Assembly: GCA_028023455.1 (NCBI GenBank)
Contig: JAQFVV010012537.1
Span: 1,862,001 to 1,926,000 of the forward strand
From: Epiperipatus broadwayi
Lineage: Eukaryota; Onychophora; Udeonychophora; Euonychophora; Peripatidae
Length of the DNA: 64,000 nucleotides
Reading direction: 5' to 3'
Below are positions 13,001 through 25,241 of the stretch, piece by piece. Both the position numbers and the translations under genes were made by a program. The notes under the pieces are model-generated. The model made no database searches and was not told where the DNA came from. It worked only from the letters and a program-made list of their open reading frames with translations. Position 1 is the first letter of the stretch, and every line of letters begins with the position of its first letter.

Positions 13001-15110
13001 GTGATTTAATTTAGGCGGGATTTCAGCATATAAGCAGCAGTACAGACACTATGATAAATTGGGGTTTAAACTAGGGTATGAGGGTAGGAAAGAAGTGAGA
13101 GAAGATGAAATGAAGATTTATAAAGCAAATCTTACTGTTTTAATACTTGTGCTAAATTTCAACAATTATTAAATTAAAACTGCCAATTGAATTTACATGT
13201 TATTGAAGTACAGAATTCTCTTAAGGATTGCATCGTGATTAGAAGACTATTCCTGATCTCATTTTAAAAAATCCTGACTTTTTCTAATAATAATTCTATT
13301 ATCAGGAACTTAATTGAAATGAAACAGGGATAATTGTAGCTTCTTAAGCAATGTAAAAGATCAAAGGCAAAATTTCATCAGCTGAAAAAGTAAGTTTAAG
13401 AATAAAAACATGTACCTCTAGTATAGATAGTTTATGTGAAGATGGCAACTACATCATATAAAAGAGAGAACAAGAATGAAAACATATGGTTCTAGTCTGC
13501 TTATGTACATATTATAAATACATCTCCATTTAATTAGGAGTGAAATACTAAAACCATTTGGCTCTAGTTTATATATCTTATATGAAGATTACAAATGTAT
13601 CTCCATTTTTGCTAAAGGTGCATTCTTGTGGCATATACTTTTGAGAAAGAAAAGTGAAAATCTTATAATTTGCTAAGAGAGTTTTATTCAATTTTTTTTT
13701 AAAAATAAAACTTACCTTTAATAAATTTACATGGAAATTAATATCAAGTGACTACAATAAATTAAGAACCCTTCCTAAGACTACATGAATTTTAAAAAAT
13801 ATATAATCTTGTTTTTAGATTTGATAAGTTTACAAATTCTTGAAGTGTTCTGCTCATATGTAAAGTTATAGATAAAAATATTTGTAGGATTAAAAAAAGG
13901 TCATGTAATAATAATTCAAAACAATACTCTTCTTATCCACTTATTATATATCTCATGATTTTAAAGCATGGTAAATTGCTATAAACTTATTAAATGTAAT
14001 TGACAAATGACATTAAAATGTAATTCTAATACATATTAAATGCCTTATCTATTTAACATTAAAATTATTTTATATCCCTACAATCATTATTTGATCAAAT
14101 AAATAAAAACTTAATTATTTTTATTTGCTCATTCAAAAACATTTATGCTACCTTTTTTTTTATTAACAATTAGTGGGTTTTTTTTTATGGTTTCTTGGAG
14201 GTAAACTTTGTAATAATATTTAAGCAAAAGCACACCATGAAATGTATTTAATAAAAGTTTATGATTAAAATTTATTTCTATTTTGTTTTTTCAGATACTA
14301 TTTGTAAAGAAAAAATCATGGATTTCTATAGTTCTTGGACAATTAATTTTCTCATTGGTTTATACTGACATTATAAAAAAATAATAAAGATATTTTTTAT
14401 GGTGCACTAAAAAGAAAAAAAAGTTCTTCAACCACAATTAAGGTTTTTAGATTTAAATTGAAATAAAAGCATGGGGGAGGGGATAAAGAGGGGGGGTAGA
14501 AATTAATTAAGTCAATTCCTTGATATAAAAAATAGAAATTGACTTGATTACTTTCTGAAACCTCCCCTCCCCCCACTTTCACTTCAAGTTAAATATAAAA
14601 ACTTAATTATGATTGAAAAAACAATTATAGTTCATGATAAATTAAAGCATTTAATATATAAAAAAATATCTATTATTTTTAACTTTTTATTATTGGTGCA
14701 GTAAATAAAAATATAAAATTATGTTGTATTTTAAATTGACTGGACATTTATAGTTGATATATATTACTAGATATTTTTGTTATAAATTAAAATGCATCCA
14801 CCTTATTTATATATATCAAATTTAGTATGTGTATATAATAATATATGTATGATATAAACGATTAAAAATATGAAATATTCTTTCAAGTGAAGTGTTTGAC
14901 ATTTTTGCTTTTGATCAGAAATTTTTATTTTTATAAAAAATGCTTACCAAAACTTTATTGTAAAGGAACTTCACTTAAGATATAAATTTACTTTAAATCA
15001 ATTTCATGCATATAGTGTATATATATATGATTGGATATTTCTGCAGAAAGTTAATATGTATATTATTTATAATTTAATTTGTTACTAATTTTCTTCTTTT
15101 CTGAGCCAAC
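10046..15110. other. AT-rich DNA with a few higher-GC repeat-like islands
   Basis: No gene recognised. Islands at about 10,140-10,340, 10,790-11,270 and 11,880-12,160 are less AT-rich and look repeat-derived, but I cannot place them in a family. The first contains GGTTTGAATTC-type sequence on the minus strand, reminiscent of a pol III B box, without a convincing A box. At about 14,470-14,580 there is a short imperfect hairpin with G-rich and C-rich outer arms. The rest is simple A/T sequence. Confidence 0.5.
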
Positions 15111-15490
15111 ATAATATCTGGTAAATATACACAAAAAATGTCATTTTTAAATAATATGTAGCTTTATTACTGCCTAGCATGCTTTCAATATACTTTTACT
15201 ATATTATATTTATGGCATATAGTGGTATGATTAAATGGTTCTTTATATCAATGTTTGATTAACTGTTCACATATATTTAAATAGCCCATTACGCTTTTTC
15301 TTTTTTGTTACTAGAAAAACAAATATACCCAGTTCGAAAAAATGGGCTATTTAAATAATCAAATTTAAATTTTAAATTAAGATTGAATATGCAAACAATT
15401 AAACATTTATATAAAGAACCATTTAATCACACTACTATAAGCCATAAATATGATATAGTAAAAATATATTGAAAATATGCTAGGCAGTAA
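15111..15490. repeat. palindromic element, left copy flanking the gypsy element
   Basis: About 380 bp, nearly identical to 23,502-23,886 and in the same orientation. Internally it is a long palindrome: from about 15,149 the left arm (GCTTTATTACTGCCTAGCAT...) is mirrored by the right arm (...ATGCTAGGCAGTAA), around a GCCCATT...AATGGGC centre. This copy is cut exactly at GGCAGTAA, where the gypsy LTR starts. The other copy continues through GGCAGTAATAAAGC. Confidence 0.85.
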
Positions 15491-17160
15491 ACACATATAT
15501 ATATGTGGTATACGTTTATTTCGTATTTCAAACCTAAGTTTTTGCTCTTTTTATTTAACAAAAATTATAATATGAACACATATATATAGGCAGTTGGTTT
15601 TGTAATGTACTCTAATTACTTGCCCGGCATATTTATGAGCATCAATGATGACCTCAAGCGCCAATCTTACCTACGAATAAATAAGAATTATGCTGGGAAA
15701 GGATGAGTATCTATTTCTGGTGATTAGAACTTGTACCTCTGGCTAGCTCACTCAGGGATAGTAGTCATTGACTGTGGGAAAGAGGTGGAGGGAACATATA
15801 AAAATGCACATGTAGTGTATGAACGATTCATTCGCTTTCCTACTTTTTGCTTTTTAATACTATTCTAATAAATTATCATTGACACACACAATTAAATTTA
15901 TAATACTATTTAATATTTATTAATACCCCGTAATTGGATATTGGTTTGTGCCCAAATAATTAAATAACCTGCATGTAAATACACTCGCACAAGTTCATAA
16001 ATGTAATACATAAAAATACAGATCATAGCTTGAAAACAATTTCACTCAGGCATTGTCTATTAAGGCGTGTCTTTAGACAGGGTATTATTTCAACTTTCTC
16101 TTCATTTACTTTAACCCTTTTATGCATTATTTAATAGGATGTGCTTTCATTCAAAATTTACTATCATTTACGAAAAATATTTGTTTTACCTCGTTTATCT
16201 CACCCGGGTGTAGATTGTTAGCAATTTTCCATTGGCTTCGTGCTGCACTGTATGATTAAAGGATTTCTTTCTTTGATAAAATTACATAAGGCAATCAATG
16301 GTATCTGGTAAATGCTGTTCTTTTCGTAGCTTCAGGAAGGGCTTCGCTCCTACATTGACAGTGACGGTAGTATCTCCGCAGGATGGATAGCATAGCCTGG
16401 CCCGTTCTGTTCTTCTACCCCAGCCTGTTCATGATTTTTCAATTTTAAACTTTTTTCTTTTTACTACTTCTTCCTACAATCCTGCTCGTGGCAGTTACAG
16501 CTCTAGAAGTCCTCTCTTAGTTCAGCTTTCTCGACTCTAATTAATTATACTATTGTTCTTTCTTCTTTCATTAAACCACGTGGTTTGCAAAACGAAAATC
16601 TTTTCAATAACTTTCTTTTCTTTGTTTCTCTTATCTAAGCTTAGGAATTTCCAATTTACCTTGTGATCTACACTCGACCGTTTTTTTTTTCGTTCATTGT
16701 TTCTTATTTTTCACATTTTATTTTATTAATTAAAATGTCTTTGTTTCACGATAGCGATCTGCAACTTTTCGGGTCCTTTCTTTGCAATTAATTCATTTTT
16801 TTTATAATTTGTAACATTCTTCTTTTAGTCGACCATCTTGAAATATTTCTTTTTAAATTAAAATAACTTTTATTCCTTTTTATGAAATTATTACATTTAC
16901 TCACTCATGCAGCAATATAAACATGCGTATAAATAAATATCAGAGCACAAACCATATAATCCCCTGTCCCTCTTATATTTCAATGTTTTTTTTTATTTAC
17001 TTACTTAAAATATATATATATATGCCAACGCATACGAGATTACAACGAAAAAGAAAAATAACAATTTACTTAATATTTCACTTGATTTAATTAGCTACGT
17101 ATGCTCGGTAGTATTACCCTCTGACTTAGAACAGGGTTTGAACTCAGCCCTGTTATAATA
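15488..17160 (-). repeat. 3' LTR of the gypsy element (~1.67 kb)
   Basis: Matches 21,828-23,504 nearly base for base, with small indels. The inner edge is sharp: the polypurine tract lies immediately beside 17,160. The outer edge begins at TAAACAC and lacks the roughly 20 bp (TGTAGCAGTTTATTCCGGCG) that start the other LTR, so it is truncated at its terminal end, precisely where the palindromic flank is joined. Confidence 0.9.
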
Positions 17161-17173
17161 CCCCCTTTGAAAG
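17161..17173 (-). other. polypurine tract of the gypsy element
   Basis: On the minus strand the 13 bases read CTTTCAAAGGGGG directly upstream of the 3' LTR. This is where plus-strand DNA synthesis is primed in LTR retrotransposons. Confidence 0.75.
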
Positions 17174-17229
17174 CCTTTAAATACTGTTTTAGTATTTAAA
17201 TGGCTCACTCCTAAAACCCCAAAATAATT

Positions 17230-18469
17230 CTAGTTATTACTCTGATGGTACGGGTTTGAGTGACTGAGCGTTATATGATCCCTTTATTTCCTGTCCAATG
17301 TCTACCCAAAATGCGTGATTTCCCTGGGATCTCACAATGGTGAATGGACCCTAATACAAATTACAGAATTTTTTACATATGAACTTCCCTGGCTCACTTA
17401 CATGTGGTGTCTTTATCAACACCTGGTCACCCACCTTGAACCTATGGTATCTCATTGGCATTCTGTTCTGCTTCTGGCTTTTTCTTATGAGGTTGTGATA
17501 CACCTGTCTTTGATCACTTTCAGTATCTACTGAGTTTTCCTCACTTCTTGACAGATTATCTGGTATTAATTGAGGAGCATCACAGCCGCAGTGCAACCGT
17601 ATAGGAGAAAATCCCATTAATCCATTTACTGCCAATTAATATAGTTGAGTATCTCACTAATTTTTCTGACCCAACCTCTATGGTTGGTGGGGATGTAAGT
17701 TCTGAACAATCTACCCAGCACGCGCATCACTTGTTCACATGGGTTTGATTGGGGGTTCCGGATGGACATCAGTATATGTCGGATTCCTGATCTCTGTACC
17801 CATCTTCCCCATTCTCCAGATGTAAATGGAGTTCCATGATCAGAGAGGATAATCTGGGGTTTCCCACTAATGGAAAATGTTCCTTTTCTAATATGCATAT
17901 CGTGTTCCTTGTATTTTCTTGAGCTATTGGGTATGCAGCCATGAATTTGGAAAACAAATCGTATACCACCAACAAATACTTCTTTTTATTGTACGCTGGC
18001 AATGGACCATAATAATCTACTGCTACCATCTCCTGTGGTTTCTTTGGTATTATGGATGTCATTGGGGCTGCATAATTTCTGTTTGCTGGTTTGGCTCTCT
18101 GACAAATTTCACATTGGCCAATGACAGCGACTGTTGTAGCATGCATGCAGGCCAATAAAACCATTTTCTGAGCCAAGTCTTGGTCTTCCACACCCCATAG
18201 TGTCCATACGCTTGGTGGACATGAGTCACCACTGCTTCTGTCATCTGTCTAGGTATGATTGGCATCCATTCTTCCAGGTCGTTCATGACTTTATATTGAA
18301 GTATGGATCCCTCTAATTTACAACATCCAATCCTATGTTCATACCAACCTACAACCTTGGTCTCCCCATCCTCCATGTGCTCAATTACTTGTTTCAATTT
18401 GGCATCTTCTCTCTGGTGTTGAGCCAGCTGTTTAAGATCATTTTCAACCCCATCCATTTCCGAGCTCAC
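17230..18469 (-). pseudogene. gypsy integrase remnant
   Basis: Read across three frames. N-terminal zinc region: VHQAYGHYG (18,200-18,230) supplies the two His, and CEICQRAK (18,090-18,115) the two Cys. Catalytic core: VAVDYYGPLP (about 18,020), LSDHGTPFTSG (about 17,840) and NPQSNPCEQ (about 17,735) give the D, D and E, with the second D and E about 35 residues apart. C-terminal part: RYHRFKVGDQVLIKTPHVS (about 17,430) and then GPFTIV (about 17,340), a GPY/F-type module. Frameshifts near 17,630, 17,890 and 18,060-18,190 make it non-functional. Confidence 0.88.
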
Positions 18470-18493
18470 AGCAGCAATGTATAAATTTTCTGA

Positions 18494-18943
18494 CTACAAA
18501 TGTTGAGATTTTAAAGGTATAGGGTTCCTGCTGAGACTATCCGCCACTATATTCTCCGAACCCTTGCAATACCTCACTGTATAGTTACGTTCTTGGAGGT
18601 ATAGACTCCAGCGTACTAACCGACTATTGGTTAAGTAACTATGGTTAATGAATTCCAGGCTTTTGTGGTCAGTGACCATGATGACTTCTGATCCTAACAA
18701 GAGTATATGAAGTTTTTGAAAAGCCCAGAAAATTGCTAGAGCTTCCTTTTCAGTTGCCGTATAATGGAGTTCAGGTCCCTTGATCAATCGGCTCAGGAAA
18801 TACAACGCCCCTATCTGACCATCCACTTGCACTTGTGACACTGTTACTCCCAAACCATACCCACTACTATCCGTCTGCACCACAAATGGCCTCACAAAAT
18901 TGGGAAATGCCAACCCTATGTGTTCAATAAATCCTGCCTTCAC
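18494..18943 (-). pseudogene. gypsy RNase H domain remnant
   Basis: A 149-codon open stretch shows the usual Ty3/gypsy RNase H signature: VVQTDSSGYGLG (first Asp), TATEKEALAIFWA (Glu), VTDHKSL (Asp) and ENIVADSLSR (final Asp). All four acidic positions are present. The domain degrades the RNA strand of the RNA/DNA hybrid. The reading frame is broken on both sides, so only this domain is intact-looking. Confidence 0.88.
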
Positions 18944-18944
18944 T

Positions 18945-20355
18945 CTATCGAAGATTTGTTCTTGTTCCTCTTTCCACTCCCACCTTACATCTTCTCCTCA
19001 ATAGCCCCACCAAGGGTTCCATTTGTTCTGCAAATCGTTCCTGAAACCGGTTGTAAAAGTTGCACAAGCCAAGGAAGGACTGTACTTGTTTCCTGGATTT
19101 GGGTGCTGGAAAGTCTCTAATGGCTGAGACCTTATCAGGGTGGGGCCTAATACCTTGTGTTCCTACCATATGACCTAGGAATGTAACTTCTTCCTGAAGC
19201 AATGTATTTTTTTAAGTTTATTTTAATCCCCTTTTCCTTGCATTCCTTTAAAAACATTGTTATATGCCCTATATGCTCTTCTATGGTGTCTGATGCCATT
19301 AACACATCATCCACGTACATCGCGATCATCTCTTTTACTTCAGGGGATAACACCTGATCCAAACATCATAGCAATCCAGCCCCACTGTTAATTAAGCCAA
19401 ACAGCATTTGGTTGAACTGATATGAATAACCCTCATATCGAAACATGGTATATTTACAGTCATCTGGGTGTAGCTTGATCTGCCAATAACTAGCAGTCAA
19501 GTCAAACATTGAAAATATTCTTTTTCCCTTGAATCTTCCCAGAAGTTCTTGTATGGTTGGCAGAACATTGCAATCAGGAATGGTTATTTTCTTTAGTTGT
19601 CTCGCATCGAGGTGCAGCCTGATTGTACCATCTCTCTTCGTCATGACCACCAACGGGTTGCAGTAAGCTGATGAGCATTTTGAAACAATGCCCCATTCCA
19701 CCATCTGGTCTATTTGCTTTTTCACTTCGGTTCGATATTTATAAGGAACAGGATATGACCTGGCTTTAAACAGTTGGTTTTCATTTACTCTAATCCTTTG
19801 TTCAAAACCCGGTATTATTCCCGGTTTGTCAGAGAAAACTTGATGGTATTCTTGCAATGTTTGCATCAATGTGCTTTCCCAACTTCCCGTGGTCATCTTT
19901 GCCTCTCGTACTCTTTCCATAATGATCATTTGTACGGTCTTCCACCATGCACAATGCCCCAACTGACCTATGTAAACACTCAGAAATTCAACTACCTTCC
20001 CTTTACATGTGGCTTGCCTGCCTTCAAAATCTAAAGTGCATTTATATTTATGCAAAAAGTCTGACCCTAACAAAATGTCGCATATCAAGTCTCTCATTAT
20101 CAAAAAGATGTGCGGGCAGCTTTCTCCATCAATTTTAATATCTAGCCATATTTGTTTGGACTCAATCTTGGCTTTTCGGTTATTGGCCACTGTTACATGA
20201 GCTGATTTCAATGGTAGGGTAGGTATATACCATTGTTCTTTCCCAATTCTGTGGTATTGTCTTTCTGCTATCACAGAGACCTGACTACCCAAATCCAAAA
20301 AAGCCTCCATTTCGATTTGACTGACTGTTGTCCAAATTTTGGGGCTGTCTGACAT
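18945..20355 (-). pseudogene. gypsy protease and reverse transcriptase remnant
   Basis: Protease comes first (20,355 downward): AFLDLGSQVSVI, where the usual catalytic D-[ST]-G reads D-L-G, an apparently inactivating change. Then comes LICDILLGSDFL, the ILG flap/helix motif. RT follows: KKQIDQMVEWGIVSKCSSAY, motif A as FDLTASYWQI, motif B as QMLFGLINSGA, then a frame break near 19,366. Motif C is intact as AMYVDDVLMAS (about 19,310). The RT ends with GHMVGTQGIRPHPDKV and FLGLCNFYNRF. An extra frame break lies near 19,202. Confidence 0.9.
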
Positions 20356-21042
20356 GCATAACCTAGAACTCTATCTTCCCATGAACATACTAAATTTCCT
20401 ATTTCCCTTTTTTCTTGTCCATATCCTTTCCTTATTCCATGAAGTCCTGTCTGCTCTCCCGACCTCAATCCTTGCTCATAAATTTGCCTCATCTGTTTAC
20501 TTACCTCCATCTGACTCAATAATCTATTGACTGCTTCCACTGTTTTCTCCCTCCTTATTTCTATCATCCAGCTGATTTCCTCCGGTAGATTTCTGCACAC
20601 TATTCTTAGAATCTGTTTTTCAGACAGTCTGCATGCTTCTAGTGTTTTTAGTGTGGCCACCTGTCTCCTGAAAAAATGTACATATTCTTCTCCATTATTT
20701 TCTTGAAACTTCTCCTTCTTAACTGTACTCTAATGTGCTCCTGCAGCTCTTCTCTCCAGAAGGCCTTCTTCAAACCCTTTTTATAATCTGGGAATGTCTG
20801 TGGCTGGTGTAAGAGTGAATTCCACCAAGCCTCAGCATATCCTTCAAGGTGGTGGCATGCTATTATTACTTTATCTTTCTCTGATATTCCATGGGCATCA
20901 AAATATCTTTGTAGGCTTTTAATATGCTCTATTGGCCCTCCTTTTTCCCCTCTGTACGTTTTTATTTTCACCCTTTCTATTTGACCCCCTTTTTAGATAT
21001 TATATTACTATTTCTATCAGACGCACCAGACCTGCTTTCCAT
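20271..21042 (-). pseudogene. gypsy gag remnant
   Basis: Read in two frames that meet at 20,648-20,660. The first part has VIIACHHLEGYAEAWWNSL, the capsid helix that is the best landmark of Ty3/gypsy Gag. The second has ACRLSEKQILRIVCRNLPEE and a basic tail. I see no clear CCHC zinc knuckle. A start codon about 21,042 (ATGGAAAGC on the minus strand) leads into the frame only after another shift in an A/G run near 20,990. The 3' end overlaps the protease frame, as in elements using ribosomal frameshifting. Confidence 0.75.
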
Positions 21043-21787
21043 CCCCGAAGTACTGTGTCTACTTTTTCTATCTAGCCCTTTTCAACCCTATTCCTTAATC
21101 TTTCTTTCTATTTTTCACCGAGACAATTAGTATTTTCTTGTTACTTTGCCTATGAAATCAAAATATTAACTTGTTCAAAGTGAATCCGTAGATTTCTAGC
21201 ACTAGCAGTATTATATTATATGCCCTTTTATGGGTAAAACTGTTCCACAAATATCAAACTCCTAATCGCATACACATATATGAAACGGATCAAAAAAAAA
21301 TTTTGTATGTATTGTTTAGATATATATATACAAGTTCATATATAACGTAGTCAATATACTGCTTTCTAAAATTGATCACTCTTAATTATATCAAATAAAA
21401 AGTTACGAAAGTTTTATTTATTCACTTTTGTAAATATCAAAGCAGTTAAATATTTAACACAATAAGAAAACTCTTAAACGAAAAATAAAACTTGCATATA
21501 TAATGTTATTCCTCTTCGAATCAAACAAAATTTCCACAGACTGTTCAATACATACACATATATACTAAAATATTAATTCGAATGCAATTTTAACCTAATT
21601 AATCTCAATACAGACAAAGTAAAACTATCAGCAATAATTCCTCTACACAAGCTATATTTTATAGCTCTCATACTGTATTTCTTTCCCTTTTTTTTTTATT
21701 AAAAAACATATAAAGCAAAACTCCATAGTAGACTGTCTTATCTAACTTATATTCTATCCCCCTTCCCTACTTTCTGCTCTTCGAAAG
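20995..21787 (-). other. gypsy 5' leader region
   Basis: About 0.8 kb of AT-rich, non-coding DNA between gag and the primer-binding-like site, on the minus strand. It has no recognisable ORF. Confidence 0.6.
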
Positions 21788-21807
21788 CTCCTTCGTTGGT
21801 GCGCCAT
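21788..21807 (-). other. probable primer-binding site of the gypsy element
   Basis: On the minus strand, one base after the 5' LTR end (...CTGCTACA), the sequence reads TGGCGCACCAACGAAGGAG. TGG directly beside the LTR is what pairing with the CCA tail of a tRNA requires. The tRNA species is not identified. Confidence 0.6.
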
Positions 21808-21808
21808 T

Positions 21809-23504
21809 GTAGCAGTTTATTCCGGCGTAAACACGTATATATGTGGTATACGTTTATTCCGTATTTCAAACCTAAGTTTTTGCTCTTTTTATTTAACAAA
21901 AATTATAATATGAACACATATATATAGGCAGTTGGTTTTGTAATGTACTCTATTTACTTGCCCAGCATATTTATGAGCATCAACGATGACCTCAAGTGCA
22001 AATTTTACCTACGAATAAATAAGAATTATGCTGGGAGAGGATGAGTATTTTCTGGTGATTAGAGCTTGTACCTCTGGCTAGCTCACTCAGGGGTAGTAGT
22101 CATTGACCCTGGGAAAGAGGTGGAGGGAACATATAAAAATGAGCATGTAGCGTATGAACAATTCGTTCGCTTTCCTACTTTTTGCTTTTTAATACTATTC
22201 TGATAAATTATCATTGACACACACAATTAAATTTATAATACTATTTAATATTTATTAATACAAACACATAATAAAAACCCCATAGAACCCCATAATTGGA
22301 TATTGGTTTGGGCCCGAATAATTAAATAACCCGCATGTAAATACACTCGCACAAGTTCATAAATGTAATACATAAAAATACAGATCATAGCTTGAAAACA
22401 ATTTCACTCAGGCACTGTCTATTAACGTGTGTCTTTAGACAGGGTATTATTTCAACTTTCTCTTCATTTACTTTAACCTTTTATGCATTATTTAATAGAA
22501 TATGCTTTCATTCAAAATAGTTACTATCATTTACGAAAAATGTTTGTTTTACCTCGTTTGTCTCACCCGGGTGTAGATTGTTAGCAATTTTCCATTGGCT
22601 TCATGCTGCACTGTACGATTAAAGGATTTCTTTCTTTGATAAGATTCCATAAGGCAATCAATGGTGTCCGGTGAATGCTGTTCTTTTCGTAGCTTCAGGA
22701 AGGGCTTCGCTCCTACATTGACAGTGATGGTAGTATCTCCGCAGGATGGATAGAATAGCCTGGCCCGTTCTGTTCTTCTACCCCAGCCTGTTCATGGTTT
22801 TTCAATTTTAAACTTTTTTCTTTTTACTACTTCTTCCTACCATCCTGCTTGTGGCAGTCACAGCTCTAGAAGTCCTCTCTTAGTTCAGCTTTCTCGACTC
22901 TAATTAATTATACTATTGTTCTTCCTTCTTTCATTAAACCGCGTGGTTTGCGAAACGAAAATCTTTTCAAAAACTTTCTTTTCTTTGTTTCTCTTATCTA
23001 AGCTTAGGAATTTCCAATTTACCTTGCGATCTACACTCGACCGTTCATTGTTTCTTATTTTTCACATTTTATTTTATTAATTAAAATGTCTTTGTTTCAT
23101 GATAGCGATCTGCAACTTTTCAGGTTCTTTCTTTGCAATTAATTCATTTTTTTAATAATTTGTAACATTCTTCTTTTAGTCGACCATCTTGGAATATTTC
23201 GTTTTAAATTAAAATAACATTCCTTTTTACAAAATTTATTACATTTACTCACTCATGCAGCAATATAAACATGCGTATAAATAAATATCAGAGCACAAAC
23301 CATATAATCCCCCATTTCTCTTACATTTCAATGTTTTTTTTATTTACTTACTTAAAATATATATATATGCCCCCACATACGAGATCACAACGAAAAAGAA
23401 AAATAACAATTTACTTAATATTTCACTTGATTTAATTAGCTACTTATGATTGGTAGTATTACCCTCTGACTTAGAACAGGGTTTGAACTCAGCCTGTTAT
23501 AATA
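21809..23504 (-). repeat. 5' LTR of the gypsy element (~1.7 kb)
   Basis: Near-identical partner of 15,488-17,160. Its inner end includes the 20 bases missing from the other LTR. Its outer end is ...CTGTTATAATA, joined directly to the second palindromic copy. It keeps more CpG dinucleotides than surrounding DNA. On the minus strand it must hold the element promoter, but no TATA box can be assigned with confidence. Confidence 0.9.
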
Positions 23505-23906
23505 ATATCTGGTAAATATACACAAAAAATGTCATTTTTAAATAATATTTAGCTTTATTACTGCCTAGCATGCTTTCAATATACTTTTACTATATTATAT
23601 TTATGGCATATAGTGGTATGATTAAATGGTTCTTTATATTAATGTTTGATTAACTGTTTTTACATATATTTAAATAGCCCATTACGCTTTTTCTTTTTTG
23701 TTATAGAAAAACAAATATACCCAGTTTGAAGAAATGGGCTATTTAAATAATCAAATTTAAATTTTAAATTAAGATTAAATATGCAAACAATTAATTAAAC
23801 ATTTATATAAAGAACCATTTAATCATACTACTATAAGCCATAAATATGATATAGTAAAAATATATTGAAAATATGCTAGGCAGTAATAAAGCTAAATATT
23901 ATTTAA
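23502..23906. repeat. palindromic element, right copy flanking the gypsy element
   Basis: Same sequence and orientation as 15,111-15,490. This copy is complete on its right side: the arm AAATAATATTTAGCTTTATT (from 23,541) is mirrored by AATAAAGCTAAATATTATTT (to 23,906). Non-coding, foldback MITE-like. Confidence 0.85.
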
Positions 23907-25089
23907 AAAACTACCTTTTCTATGTGTATTTTGACTTTACCAATATACTCTTTATGTATATATCATATTTAGTATGTGTATATAATTATATATATAAAAA
24001 TCAGTTAGTAACTTTTGTTTAAAATTGTTGTCATTATTTTTTCTTTTTATTTGAAAAAAAAAAAGTTTTTTCAAAAAAAAGCTCAACAATAAACAAACTT
24101 TCTTATTAAAAAAATGTCTACACTGTTGTCTCGTGAGCCTTGCTTAAAACAAATAAAAGTTCTAAGAAGAATAAACAAATATCAAAATATTCAATATTTT
24201 CCCACTCTCTCTTCCATATCTAAAAAACTAGGTGACCTACTCAAAATATTAGTGTTCCATATGGATTAGCCTGGTATTAATTACTTGTATACTATATTTC
24301 AAGCAATTATATTCAATTTAAATGTATTAAACCTTAATTTTAAAATTCCATTCTAACTTTAAAATGATCAAAAGTTTACAAATTAACATACCAACAAAGA
24401 AATTGATTTTCCAATTTCAATAAAAGCATTTAATAAAAAAAAAAAACATATACTCATATCAATCAGGTATTTATACATTATACTGTTTTCTTATTTTTTT
24501 TAAAGTTTGGTCTTTGGGTCACAATCAAAAACATTAAAGAATTAAAAATCACTGAATTATATATTGTAAAATATAAATAAAGTAATACATTATAAAAGTT
24601 TTGATGCAGTAGTTACTGTGGTTTTAAAAATATACAATATAGTTACATAAATCTTTTTTTCTGAATATTTTCTACTTTCTGGCATCTGAGTTCACATCTG
24701 ATCTTTACACTAGATTTAAAAAAATACTTAAAATAACTCATAATAATATTCATAAATGAAAATTAGTTTTTCAGTATCAAGTATTTGTTCAAGATTAAAA
24801 CATTTTCTTTGACATATTGTAATGGGAAGAATGGAAAATTAAATTGATATTTCACATAGCATATATAAATATCATTATTAAATAAAAAAAACGTTATATT
24901 TTGGATTATTATATCTAAATCTGGTTCTAAGATTTGCAGTAAATAACAGTAGAATTTAGAAAAGCATTTTGCATATCTTCATAGATAAAATATATTTAAG
25001 GATAAAAATTAAATCCATTATGCTATTATTTTATATAATTTTTAAGTAATATAATATAAATTACAATTACATAGCAATAATACTATATA
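23907..25089. other. AT-rich DNA, nothing recognised
   Basis: A/T-rich, with poly-A and poly-T runs and a small A/T hairpin near 24,050-24,085. No gene or repeat boundary is supported. Confidence 0.6.
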
Positions 25090-25241
25090 TTTATTATAAT
25101 AGTAATACAAAAAAAGTTTTTTTCAACAAATATTTTATGCCCTTTTTATTGAAACTTTAAAATAGTTTACAATTACATCAAAATGGGCATAAAATATTTG
25201 TTTAAAAAAAGCTCTTTTTTGTATTATTGTTATAATAAAAA
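25090..25241. repeat. foldback element, ~60-bp arms
   Basis: Arms at 25,090-25,148 and 25,182-25,241 are imperfect reverse complements; both carry CAAATATTTTATGCCC or its complement and a TAATACAAAAAA end. Weaker symmetry extends outward. No coding capacity. Confidence 0.7.

Larger units (their letters stand above)
15488..23504 (-). mobile_element. Ty3/gypsy LTR retrotransposon, full structure, inactive
   Basis: About 8.0 kb on the minus strand: 5' LTR at 21,809-23,504, primer-binding-like site, leader, gag, protease-RT-RNase H-integrase, polypurine tract, 3' LTR at 15,488-17,160. The domain order (PR-RT-RH-IN) is that of Ty3/gypsy. There is no room for an env gene between integrase and 3' LTR. 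The reading frame is broken several times. The two LTRs are very similar but differ by substitutions and by indels of about 10-25 bp (for example near 22,262 and 16,680), so the insertion is not recent. It is flanked by a ~380-bp direct repeat rather than a 4-6 bp target duplication. Confidence 0.92.

Noticed and set aside
15488-23504. env gene, making the gypsy element an errantivirus
   Set aside because: Integrase ends about 60-80 bp before the polypurine tract; there is no room for another ORF.
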